This document shows, piece by piece, positions 1 through 5,462 of a stretch of 5,526 nt of DNA. The stretch comes from Clostridia bacterium (lineage in GTDB: Bacteria; Bacillota; Clostridia; UBA1381), in assembly GCA_017380475.1 (NCBI GenBank), contig JAFODX010000085.1, positions 1 through 5,526 on the forward strand, given 5' to 3'. Under the pieces are notes generated by a model that made no database searches, was not told the DNA's origin, and was given only the letters and a program-made list of their open reading frames with translations. The position numbers were made by a program, and so were the translations under genes. Each line of letters opens with the position of its first letter. Position 1 is the stretch's first letter.

Positions 1-1134
1 CGGTGCTACAGTAGGCACAGGGGTACGTCTTACGCCTCCGCCTCCGCCGTATGACGGTCTCACTGTCGGCGTCGGTGTAGCTGTCGGAGCAACATCAAGC
101 GTTGCTCTTGCTTCGTTTGCAGGATATGCCGCAAAATCATACATATACTTGCCCTCTGCAAATAGTTTCCATGCTATAAGACCTCTTAATCCCTGCTCTG
201 TTGCAAATGAGCTATCTGTCGGCTCAAATCCGTCAAATTCAGCATTTGACCAGTACATAAGACCGTCAATCAAATCTTTTTCGTTCTTGACTACTGTTTC
301 GGGGTCAACACCAACCGATGCAAGACCTGCAATTGCAATACCTGTTGACGCGGCATTACCCATTGAGCCGTTTTCGTCCTGATACGATTTTACAAGTCCC
401 ACTGTTTCTTCAATCAGTGCTGCTACTTCCGCATCTCCTCTATACGGCGCTAATGCACGAAGCATAGGTGCTGCTCCGTCTATTCCCCATGTAGTATCCT
501 GCCAAGCAGATTTTATTAAAAATGCCGTTTCGATAAGGAATTCAATTTTTTCTTCGTTTCCCTCGCACAATTCAAGTGCAATCATTACATATGGCAATGT
601 GAATTCATACCACGGTGCTGTTACTGATTCTTCTGTTATAAGGTCTGTGAGCTTTGCCACGATGTCAAGGGCAACACCGTCTTTTGTATATGTATTTTTC
701 GCATCGTATCCCAAAGCACGCAACGCTATTATTGCCTTTGCAAGGTCAGCCTGCGAGGTTGAAGAATCTGCTGATTCTATTATTTTATCAACACATGTCT
801 GCTTCTCCTCTTCTGTAAGTGTGTATTCATTTTCAGGATGCAGGGACATATAATCCACAAAATCTGCAATAAACCACTGCATATTTGCATCCTCTGATAT
901 TCCGTAAGTCGTGTACTTCTCCACAATATTGTGCATCGTTTCCTCTGCTGATACAGTACTCTCTGCATCCGGTGTGGCTGTCGGCTCTTCTGTAGGTTCG
1001 GGGCTTTCTTCTGTATCGGGTAATGTGTTATCGACTTCACCTGATATTACCTCATCTGTAATCAAGTCCTCCTCAGCTCCGACATACGTCGAAACAAATG
1101 TTGTTATGATGAGCATTATTATGCTCAAAAACAT
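1..1134 (-). CDS. Secreted alpha-alpha toroid protein, probable corrinoid-binding (transcobalamin-like), partial
   Basis: The frame is open from the ATG at 1134 to the left edge (378 residues), so the C-terminus lies outside the window. Residues 1-20 are a hydrophobic signal sequence with a V-G-A cleavage site before E21. Residues 21-65 are an acidic Pro/Thr-rich spacer (for example SPEPTEEPTATPD). Residues about 66-338 are helical and carry motifs typical of prenyltransferase/squalene-oxidase-like toroids: DTTWGIDGAAPMLRAL, QDENGSMGNAASTGIAIAGL and PTDSSFATEQGLRGLIAW. From about 345 a Thr/Pro linker and a Gly5 run begin, of the kind that joins surface domains. No catalytic motif is visible. 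In related Firmicute proteins this fold is often followed by a DUF4430 domain, the architecture of animal transcobalamin; with the cobalamin riboswitch upstream I infer corrinoid capture at the cell surface. The ATG at 1134 lacks a nearby ribosome binding site and the Lys residues expected of a signal peptide. The better start, at 1153, is out of frame by one base. Confidence 0.8.
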   Translation of the reverse strand, partial: MFLSIIMLIITTFVSTYVGAEEDLITDEVISGEVDNTLPDTEESPEPTEEPTATPDAESTVSAEETMHNIVEKYTTYGISEDANMQWFIADFVDYMSLHPENEYTLTEEEKQTCVDKIIESADSSTSQADLAKAIIALRALGYDAKNTYTKDGVALDIVAKLTDLITEESVTAPWYEFTLPYVMIALELCEGNEEKIEFLIETAFLIKSAWQDTTWGIDGAAPMLRALAPYRGDAEVAALIEETVGLVKSYQDENGSMGNAASTGIAIAGLASVGVDPETVVKNEKDLIDGLMYWSNAEFDGFEPTDSSFATEQGLRGLIAWKLFAEGKYMYDFAAYPANEARATLDVAPTATPTPTVRPSYGGGGGVRRTPVPTVAP

Positions 1135-1159
1135 AGATAGTGTTTTTTTTCATTTTTCT

Positions 1160-1167
1160 CCCTCCTT
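1160..1167 (-). promoter_or_regulatory. Strong ribosome binding site pointing to ATG 1153, not ATG 1134
   Basis: The minus strand reads AAGGAGGG, with 7 nt between GGAGG and the ATG at 1153-1151. That ATG is followed by A8 (1150-1143). As written it gives MKKNTIYVFEH and a stop after 26 codons. With seven A it would read MKKTLSMFLSII and continue into the long secreted-protein frame, giving a textbook signal peptide. The in-frame ATG at 1134 is 26 nt from this site. Confidence 0.8.
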
Positions 1168-1171
1168 GGTT

Positions 1172-1216
1172 TTACGCCGCATATAAAAAAGTCACTATCG
1201 TGATGGTCGTTCGCAT
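1172..1216 (-). CDS. Possible leader peptide, 14 codons (MRTTITIVTFLYAA)
   Basis: In the leader after the terminator, a short frame starts at ATG 1216 and ends with TAA at 1174-1172. It lies 18 nt upstream of the ATG at 1153. A GGAG at 1226-1223 sits 6 nt before its start, which is good spacing. The peptide is Thr/Ile-rich and hydrophobic. It resembles no leader peptide I can identify with confidence, and so short a frame could be chance. If translated, it could couple or pace ribosomes onto the main gene. Confidence 0.25.
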   Translation of the reverse strand: MRTTITIVTFLYAA

Positions 1217-1237
1217 AGCTCACTCCAAAATGTAGAC

Positions 1238-1294
1238 TTTTTTGCTATTAGGAAATTATGCCACAAAAGCAGTAATTTCCTAATAGATAAAAAA
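1238..1294. repeat. Long perfect inverted repeat in the leader
   Basis: The arms CTATTAGGAAATTA (1245-1258) and TAATTTCCTAATAG (1273-1286) are exact reverse complements, 14 bp, around a 14-nt loop. The flanks also pair: T6 at 1238-1243 with A6 at 1289-1294, across a small internal mismatch, so the RNA stem can exceed 20 bp. On the minus strand the structure follows the riboswitch terminator and uses its T-tract as its basal 5' arm. No U-tract follows it on the minus strand, so it is not a second classical terminator. It could be an RNA stability or ribosome-access element, an operator, or a remnant of a small palindromic repeat. Confidence 0.85.
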
Positions 1295-1325
1295 CTGCGG
1301 CAATTTTTTTATAAAATCGCCACAG
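1289..1325 (-). terminator. Intrinsic terminator, expression platform of the cobalamin riboswitch
   Basis: The minus strand reads CTGTGGCGATTTT (1325-1313), a short A/T loop, then AAAATTGCCGCAG (1307-1295) followed by T6 (1294-1289). The 13-bp stem has two G-U wobbles. It lies about 110 nt after the aptamer and before the coding region, where a cobalamin-responsive transcriptional off-switch would be placed. The 5' arm can instead pair with CACAG at 1340-1336, a candidate antiterminator. Confidence 0.88.
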
Positions 1326-1340
1326 CTGAGTTTTCCTGTG
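1321..1340 (-). promoter_or_regulatory. Candidate antiterminator hairpin
   Basis: CACAG (1340-1336) and CTGTG (1325-1321) are complementary around a 10-nt loop. CTGTG is the base of the terminator's 5' arm, so the two structures exclude each other. The stem is only 5 bp, and the pairing is inferred by eye without an energy calculation. Confidence 0.35.
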
Positions 1341-1354
1341 TCAAATCACAATCC

Positions 1355-1394
1355 GTACGCAAAAATAACCGCCCTTCAAGTTATAAGCACGTAC
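1355..1394 (-). promoter_or_regulatory. Accessory hairpin between aptamer and terminator
   Basis: On the minus strand GTACG (1394-1390) pairs with CGTAC (1359-1355). Inside it ATAAC (1384-1380) pairs with GTTAT (1369-1365), leaving the loop TTGAAGGGCG. Cobalamin riboswitches often place a hairpin just after the aptamer whose loop makes a kissing contact with loop L5. Position suits that role, but I could not identify a clear L5 partner. Confidence 0.4.
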
Positions 1395-1436
1395 AAAAAC
1401 GCCGAACCTATGCATTCGCACTTACGGTTGCGACAT

Positions 1437-1628
1437 CAGAGCAGGTCTTGTGACTTACGCCATATGGATTTTTCCGCATTCTTATGCACTGCCTTCTCAG
1501 TTTCCCAATGACCGGCTTTCGCCGACGCACACAAGAACATTTGACGCACACACCGACAGGTATCGCAGGGGATTCGCACCCCATTCCCTTTTCACCGACT
1601 ATACCCGAACGGTATAACCGACACTCTG
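1437..1628 (-). promoter_or_regulatory. Cobalamin riboswitch aptamer
   Basis: Read on the minus strand, this contains the conserved blocks of the adenosylcobalamin family (Rfam RF00174 type) in order. AAAAGGGAA (ends 1584) is followed by GGGTGCGAATCCCC and TGCGATACCTGTCGG. After a variable stem and a GCGAAAGC hairpin comes GTCATTGGGAAACTGAGAAGGC in the B12-box region. The 3' block AAGTCACAAGACCTGC lies at 1456-1441. P1 can form between CAGAG (1628-1624) and CTCTG (1441-1437). A promoter lies just upstream and a terminator downstream, so ligand binding most likely causes premature termination and lowers expression of the secreted protein when corrinoid is plentiful. The extent is set by P1 and may be off by a few bases. 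The tRNA-like GGGTGCGAATCCCC stretch belongs to P3 of the aptamer. Confidence 0.93.
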
Positions 1629-1655
1629 TGTGATATTATTAAATTTTATAGCCAT

Positions 1656-1684
1656 ATTGTAACATAAATACTGAACTTTGTCAA
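1656..1684 (-). promoter_or_regulatory. Sigma-A promoter of the riboswitch transcript
   Basis: The -35 is TTGACA (1684-1679, exact consensus), the spacer is 17 bp, and the -10 is TACAAT (1661-1656). The predicted start is near 1649, about 20 nt before the aptamer. The -35 abuts the T-tract of the fprA terminator, so the two transcription units are packed with almost no spare DNA. Confidence 0.85.
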
Positions 1685-1685
1685 C

Positions 1686-1711
1686 AAAAAAGAGGCTCGG
1701 AAAGCCTCTTT
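1686..1711 (-). terminator. Intrinsic terminator of the cupin-fprA unit
   Basis: The minus strand reads AAAGAGGC (1711-1704), the loop TTTCCGA, then GCCTCTTT (1696-1689) and further T residues to 1686. It begins 8 nt after the fprA stop codon. Confidence 0.9.
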
Positions 1712-1719
1712 CACAAAAT

Positions 1720-2877
1720 TCATTTTGACATAAGCTCCTTTGCAAGTGCCTTGATTTCCTCTGCATTTTCTGCCGACACTGCTGACTTGATATGAACGCC
1801 TGCCTCGGTAAATGTGAGGTTCTTTGAGTTCTCAAGCATCTTTTTGATGTTCTTTTCAGCCATTGCCGCCCAGGAACCGTTTTCGATAATACCAACTGTT
1901 CTGTTCTGGTAATTACGTTCTGTCAGATGATGAATAAAATCGTTCATAAACGGGAAGATACCGCCGTTATATGTGGTTGTTGCAAGAACAAGTCTGTCGT
2001 AACGGAACGCATCCTCAACCGCTTCTGCCATATCGCATCTTGCAAGATTTGAAACTGCAACCTTCGGACAACCCAATGCTTCAAGCTCCTGTGCAAGAAG
2101 GTCTACTGCGTGAGCAGTGTTTCCGTAAACAGAAGTATATGCAATCATAACACCCTCTGACTCAGGTTTATATGATGACCATGTATCATAAAGTCCGAGA
2201 TAGTGTCCGAGATTTTCCGAAAGCACCGGACCGTGTAACGGACAAATCCTTTCGATGTCAAGCAATGCGGCTTTTTTGAGAAGTGCCTGCACCTGTGCAC
2301 CGAACTTGCCTACTATTCCGAAATAGTAACGGCGAGCCTCGCAGTCCCATTCTTCGTCTGCGTCTGTTGTTCCGAACTTGCCGAAACCGTCAGCAGAGAA
2401 AAGTGTTTTGGAAAGCGAATCATATGTCACGATTACCTCAGGCCAGTGAACCATCGGTGCTGTTACAAATGTCAGGTCACGTGCACCGAGTGAGAGCGTG
2501 TCACCCTCTCCGACAACCATCTGTCTTTCGGGGTAGTCTGTGCCGAAGAACTGTTTTATCATTGTAAACGCCTTTGCACTTGCAACTATTGTTGCGTTCG
2601 GGTACTTGTCCATAAACTTATCAATATTTGCTGAATGGTCAGGCTCCATATGCTGTACTATCAGGTAGTCAGGAGCTTTGTCGCCAAGTATTTTCCCGAT
2701 ATTAGAAAGCCATTCTGCACCAAAATTCTTGTCAACAGTATCTAAAACAGCAACCTTATCGTCACAGATAACGTATGAGTTATACGCCATTCCGTTTTCT
2801 ACCCAATACTGTCCCTCAAATAAATCTATTTCACGGTCATTTACGCCGACATTAAAAATATTCTCTGTTATTTTCAT
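1720..2877 (-). CDS. fprA: Flavodiiron protein (class A, FprA type)
   Basis: A 385-residue cytoplasmic flavodiiron protein, full length for class A. Residues 1 to about 240 form the metallo-beta-lactamase-like diiron domain. All six expected iron ligands are visible: H76, E78 and D80 in HMEPDH, H144 in MVHWPE, D163 in SADGFG, and H215 in PLHGP. Residues about 243-385 are a flavodoxin domain with the FMN phosphate loop TSVYGNT (248-254) and the second flavin segment TTYNGGIFPFM. The chain ends with the flavodoxin domain, with no rubredoxin or flavin reductase extension, so electrons must come from a separate rubredoxin or similar donor. The family reduces O2 to water and/or NO to N2O, protecting anaerobes; which substrate dominates cannot be told from sequence. 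A GGAGGG at 2889-2884 sits 6 nt before the ATG, inside the 15-nt gap from the upstream cupin gene, so the two are probably cotranscribed. Confidence 0.96.
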   Translation of the reverse strand: MKITENIFNVGVNDREIDLFEGQYWVENGMAYNSYVICDDKVAVLDTVDKNFGAEWLSNIGKILGDKAPDYLIVQHMEPDHSANIDKFMDKYPNATIVASAKAFTMIKQFFGTDYPERQMVVGEGDTLSLGARDLTFVTAPMVHWPEVIVTYDSLSKTLFSADGFGKFGTTDADEEWDCEARRYYFGIVGKFGAQVQALLKKAALLDIERICPLHGPVLSENLGHYLGLYDTWSSYKPESEGVMIAYTSVYGNTAHAVDLLAQELEALGCPKVAVSNLARCDMAEAVEDAFRYDRLVLATTTYNGGIFPFMNDFIHHLTERNYQNRTVGIIENGSWAAMAEKNIKKMLENSKNLTFTEAGVHIKSAVSAENAEEIKALAKELMSK

Positions 2878-2892
2878 CGTTTTCCCTCCGTT

Positions 2893-3288
2893 TTATTGCT
2901 CTTTGATATACAGAAAATCAGTATTGTCCGTATCCTCATTCTCTACAACAATCACACTGGTGCCCTCGGTTGTGAATATATGATGCCACACACCTTCAGG
3001 AACATTATAAATCTTATGAGGCTCCATTTCGATTCTGTTAAGCTCCTCGCCAATAATGAGTGTTGCCTTGCCCTGGAGCAGAATAAAAACCTCGTCGCTG
3101 TCATTATGTCGCTCTACTTTTTCAAAATTTTCTTCAACAAATGCCTTACCGTGATTAAGATAAGCAACTCTCCACGTCCCGAAACTAACTGCAGAGCGGT
3201 AACTCACTCCGTCATAGTCGTATATCTCGATACCATATCTGGTCTCTTTACTTACATTTTCCATCATCTCAAGCTCATTCCTTTTCAT
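2893..3288 (-). CDS. Small single-domain cupin protein
   Basis: A 131-residue protein with one beta-barrel cupin domain and no signal or membrane segment. Cupin motif 1 is H61-NDSD-E66 followed by G73 at the usual spacing (E-x6-G). The first histidine of the usual HxH pair is replaced by E59, leaving E59/H61/E66 as possible metal ligands. Motif 2 is P97-E-G99-V-W-H102, with H102 as the expected ligand. The specific reaction is unknown; such cupins serve as metal-dependent enzymes or small sensors. The stop codon lies 15 nt before fprA, which suggests a shared transcript and perhaps a redox-linked role. The start is uncertain: ATG 3288 has only a weak GGA before it. Met8 and Met9 also have an upstream AAAGGA at somewhat long spacing and would give proteins of 124 and 123 residues. 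Confidence 0.85.
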   Translation of the reverse strand: MKRNELEMMENVSKETRYGIEIYDYDGVSYRSAVSFGTWRVAYLNHGKAFVEENFEKVERHNDSDEVFILLQGKATLIIGEELNRIEMEPHKIYNVPEGVWHHIFTTEGTSVIVVENEDTDNTDFLYIKEQ

Positions 3289-3307
3289 TATTATCCGGTA
3301 TGCCTGT

Positions 3308-3328
3308 GAATTTTATGATATAAAATTC
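3308..3328. promoter_or_regulatory. Hyphenated palindrome in the cupin-fprA leader, candidate operator
   Basis: GAATTTTAT (3308-3316) and ATAAAATTC (3320-3328) are exact reverse complements separated by 3 bp. The element lies 11 bp downstream of the -10 hexamer, about at the transcription start, and before the cupin start codon. A bound repressor would block initiation there. The half-sites do not match the 7-1-7 PerR or the Fur consensus well, so I do not name a regulator. An RNA hairpin is the alternative. Confidence 0.5.
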
Positions 3329-3339
3329 TGCACTTTTCA

Positions 3340-3368
3340 ATTATATCACACTTGAGATTTTTATGCAA
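3340..3368 (-). promoter_or_regulatory. Probable sigma-A promoter of cupin-fprA
   Basis: The -10 is TATAAT (3345-3340, exact consensus), with a 17-bp spacer to TTGCAT (3368-3363), a weak -35 matching consensus only in TTG. The predicted start is near 3333, about 45 nt before the cupin ATG. The weak -35 fits a promoter under control. I see no good terminator between pdxS and this promoter, so read-through from pdxS is possible. Confidence 0.6.
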
Positions 3369-3408
3369 GTATATTATCTGCAATTATAACAGTTTCCAGT
3401 TATTTTTA

Positions 3409-4284
3409 TTACTGACCTCTTTCAGCCATCAGTATCTCGATTTCCTCTTCATTGATTCCAACCATAGCTTCGCCTAAATCCTCCGAAAGTTCTGCTATGA
3501 GTTTTGCATCCGTGTAGTTTGCAACAGCTTTTACAATTGCCTCCGCACGCTTTTTTGGGTCACCCGACTTAAAGATACCCGAACCGACAAAAACGCCCTC
3601 AGCACCCAACTGCATCATAAGCACGGCGTCAGCCGGAGTTGCCACACCGCCTGCGGCAAAATTGACAACGGGCAGTTTTTTATTGTCGTGCACATATTTA
3701 ACAAGCTCAAACGGCACCTGCAAATCCTTTGCAACATCATAAAGCTCATCTTTTCTTAACGATGCTATACGACTGATCTCCGACTGCATCATCCGCATAT
3801 GACGTACTGCCTGAACAATATCGCCCGTTCCTGCCTCGCCTTTTGTACGTATCATACACGCACCCTCGTTTATTCTTCTGAGTGCTTCACCCAAATCTCT
3901 TGCACCGCAAACAAACGGAACATCGAAGCTGTTTTTATCAATATGATACTTATCATCAGCAGGCGAAAGCACTTCGCTCTCATCAACATAATCAATCCCG
4001 ATAGCCTGCAGGATTTGTGCTTCCGCAAAATGTCCGATTCTGCATTTTGCCATAACCGGTATTGACACCGCATCCTGAATACTTTTTATCATTTTCGGGT
4101 CGCTCATTCTTGAGACTCCGCCTGCGGCACGTATGTCTGCCGGAACACGTTCCAGCGCCATAACTGCACACGCACCTGCATTCTCTGCGATTTTTGCCTG
4201 TTCGGGAGTTGTAACATCCATTATAACCCCGCCCTTTAGCTTTTCTGCAAGATTTTTATCAAATCCTTTTCTTTCCATTTTCAT
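3409..4284 (-). CDS. pdxS: Pyridoxal 5'-phosphate synthase, synthase/lyase subunit PdxS
   Basis: A 291-residue (beta/alpha)8-barrel protein of normal PdxS length. It makes PLP from ribose 5-phosphate, glyceraldehyde 3-phosphate and ammonia, the ammonia being supplied by glutaminase PdxT. D23 (MDVTTPEQA), K80 (VMAKCRIGH) and K148 ([10 protein letters not shown]) match the catalytic D24, K81 and K149 of the Bacillus subtilis enzyme with an offset of one. The phosphate-binding segments [12 protein letters not shown] and [11 protein letters not shown] are present. AAAGGAG (4295-4289) is 4 nt from the first ATG and 10 nt from a second ATG two codons later (4278), so either could be used. No pdxT is adjacent: the next gene downstream on this strand is the cupin. 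The pdxS ribosome binding site overlaps the -35 of the divergent regulator promoter. Confidence 0.97.
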   Translation of the reverse strand: MKMERKGFDKNLAEKLKGGVIMDVTTPEQAKIAENAGACAVMALERVPADIRAAGGVSRMSDPKMIKSIQDAVSIPVMAKCRIGHFAEAQILQAIGIDYVDESEVLSPADDKYHIDKNSFDVPFVCGARDLGEALRRINEGACMIRTKGEAGTGDIVQAVRHMRMMQSEISRIASLRKDELYDVAKDLQVPFELVKYVHDNKKLPVVNFAAGGVATPADAVLMMQLGAEGVFVGSGIFKSGDPKKRAEAIVKAVANYTDAKLIAELSEDLGEAMVGINEEEIEILMAERGQ

Positions 4285-4292
4285 AAATCTCC

Positions 4293-4321
4293 TTTACAAA
4301 TTTTATATTTTGTATTATAAT
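4293..4321 (+). promoter_or_regulatory. Promoter of the MocR-like regulator gene
   Basis: TTTACA (4293-4298), a 17-bp spacer, then TATAAT (4316-4321). The predicted start is near 4328, giving a leader of about 45 nt. The -10 shares four bases with the pdxS -10 on the other strand, and the -35 overlaps the pdxS ribosome binding site. Confidence 0.75.
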
Positions 4322-4342
4322 AGAATTCTGATAGTATGTAAA
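4314..4342 (-). promoter_or_regulatory. Promoter of pdxS
   Basis: On the minus strand TTTACA (4342-4337), a 17-bp spacer, then TATAAT (4319-4314). The predicted start is near 4307, about 23 nt before the pdxS ATG. It is the exact mirror image of the plus-strand promoter: same -35, same spacing, and a shared ATTATAAT at 4314-4321. Confidence 0.75.
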
Positions 4343-4373
4343 TATTCAGAACAGGAGTTTTTTATATAACCAG

Positions 4374-5462
4374 ATGAAGTACCATATCAACAAAAACGGA
4401 GATAAAACTTTATATCTGCAGTTATACGAGCAGATAAAGACCGATATTGTAAACAATGTGTATCCGTACGGAACAAAACTACCCTCAAAGCGTTTTATGG
4501 CAGTGGAAACCGACATCAGTGTAATTTCGGTCGAGCACGCATATGCTCTCCTTTCAGACGAGGGATATATAGAAGCAAAACCGAAAAGCGGTTATTTTGT
4601 GATTTATAAAAACAGTGATTTCCAAACCGTTTCCGATACCCCATACGAAATTGAGGTGAATCATAATATTCATAATGCCACATCGGAATTCCCGTACACA
4701 GTTCTTGCAAAAACTATGCGAAAGGTTTTATCAGACTATAACCAGAATATCCTTGTCAAATCCCCGAATCACGGATGTGCTGAACTGCGTCTTGCAGTTT
4801 GTGCCTATCTTGCACGCAGTAACGGCATAGTTGTCCGTCCTGAACAGGTGATAATCGGGTCAGGTGCAGAATATCTCTACAGCCTTATTATACAGCTTCT
4901 CGGAAACAACAGAATATTCGCACTTGAAACACCGTCTTATGATAAGATACGCAAAGTATACAGGGCCAACAGTGTCAAATGCGATATGTTAAAGCTTGGC
5001 AGGGACGGTATCAAAACAAGCGAGCTTGAAAGGACATCGGCAACAGTTCTGCATATTACACCGTTTAACAGTTTTCCGAGCGGTATCACCGCAACTGCAT
5101 CAAAAAGGCGTGAATACATACAGTGGGCAGAAAAGTGCAACGGATATATCATTGAGGATAATTACGATTCAGAGCTGACAGTGTCAAAAAAGAACGAGGA
5201 CTCTGTATTTTCACTGTCTGATGGAGGTTCGGTTATTTACCTGAACACATTTTCAAGAACTATTGCACCGTCTGTACGTATCGGATATATGATATTACCC
5301 GAATCACTTCTGAATGACTTTGAAAAAAAGCTCGGTTTTTATTCCTGCACCGTACCGGTGTTTGAGCAGTATGTTCTTGCCGAATTACTCAAAAGCGGTG
5401 ACTTCGAGCGGCATATTAACCGCATACGCAGACAAAAACGTAAGCTTTTACAAAAAAAATGA
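4374..5462 (+). CDS. MocR-family (GntR/aminotransferase) regulator, PdxR-like, shortened and lacking the PLP lysine
   Basis: A 362-residue protein. Residues about 12-77 are a GntR-type winged helix (LYLQLYEQIK, KLPSKR, HAYALLSDEGYIEAKPKSGYFV), followed by a linker and then, from about 105, a fold-type I aminotransferase domain. The latter is marked by TPFNSFPSG (229-237), EDNYDSE (261-267), TFSRTIAPSVRIGY (292-305) and FYSCTVPVFEQY. D262 and R302 correspond to D279 and R319 of GabR. R295 falls where GabR has its Schiff-base lysine K312, with identical spacing, so the internal aldimine cannot form. The chain stops at an A8 tract (5452-5459), about 100 residues short of GabR (479), and lacks the small C-terminal domain. 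Divergent placement beside pdxS suggests PdxR-type control of vitamin B6 synthesis. The only ribosome binding site seen, AGGAG, ends 16 nt before the ATG, unusually far, with no other start in frame. It may be a decaying gene or a variant that does not bind PLP covalently. Confidence 0.85.
   Translation: MKYHINKNGDKTLYLQLYEQIKTDIVNNVYPYGTKLPSKRFMAVETDISVISVEHAYALLSDEGYIEAKPKSGYFVIYKNSDFQTVSDTPYEIEVNHNIHNATSEFPYTVLAKTMRKVLSDYNQNILVKSPNHGCAELRLAVCAYLARSNGIVVRPEQVIIGSGAEYLYSLIIQLLGNNRIFALETPSYDKIRKVYRANSVKCDMLKLGRDGIKTSELERTSATVLHITPFNSFPSGITATASKRREYIQWAEKCNGYIIEDNYDSELTVSKKNEDSVFSLSDGGSVIYLNTFSRTIAPSVRIGYMILPESLLNDFEKKLGFYSCTVPVFEQYVLAELLKSGDFERHINRIRRQKRKLLQKK

Noticed and set aside
1..60. 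G/C-rich repeat of CCTCCG units as a tandem repeat array or CRISPR
   Set aside because: It encodes the Gly5 run and Thr/Pro linker of the secreted protein; there is no repeat-spacer structure.
780..1186. Short open frames on both strands opposite or overlapping the secreted-protein gene
   Set aside because: They have low-complexity Ser- or Arg-rich products typical of shadow frames, lack good ribosome binding sites, and overlap a well-supported coding frame.
1183..1206. Small hairpin TCAC-GATA-GTGA followed by a T6 run on the minus strand, a possible terminator
   Set aside because: The stem is only 4 bp, too weak for an intrinsic terminator, and it sits inside the leader after the clear one.
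1565..1590. tRNA T-arm-like sequence GGGTGCGAATCCCC
   Set aside because: It lies inside the conserved P3 region of the cobalamin riboswitch, and no acceptor or anticodon stems surround it.
2283..2567. 94-residue plus-strand frame inside fprA
   Set aside because: It is antisense to conserved flavodiiron motifs, with no ribosome binding site or recognisable domain.
2896..3309. 137-residue plus-strand frame opposite the cupin gene
   Set aside because: It is a shadow of the cupin frame, which has clear motifs, and no promoter or ribosome binding site supports it.
3380..3408. ATAAC/GTTAT hairpin downstream of pdxS as a terminator
   Set aside because: Only 5 bp with no T-tract on the minus strand; T residues follow only on the plus strand, where no gene ends.
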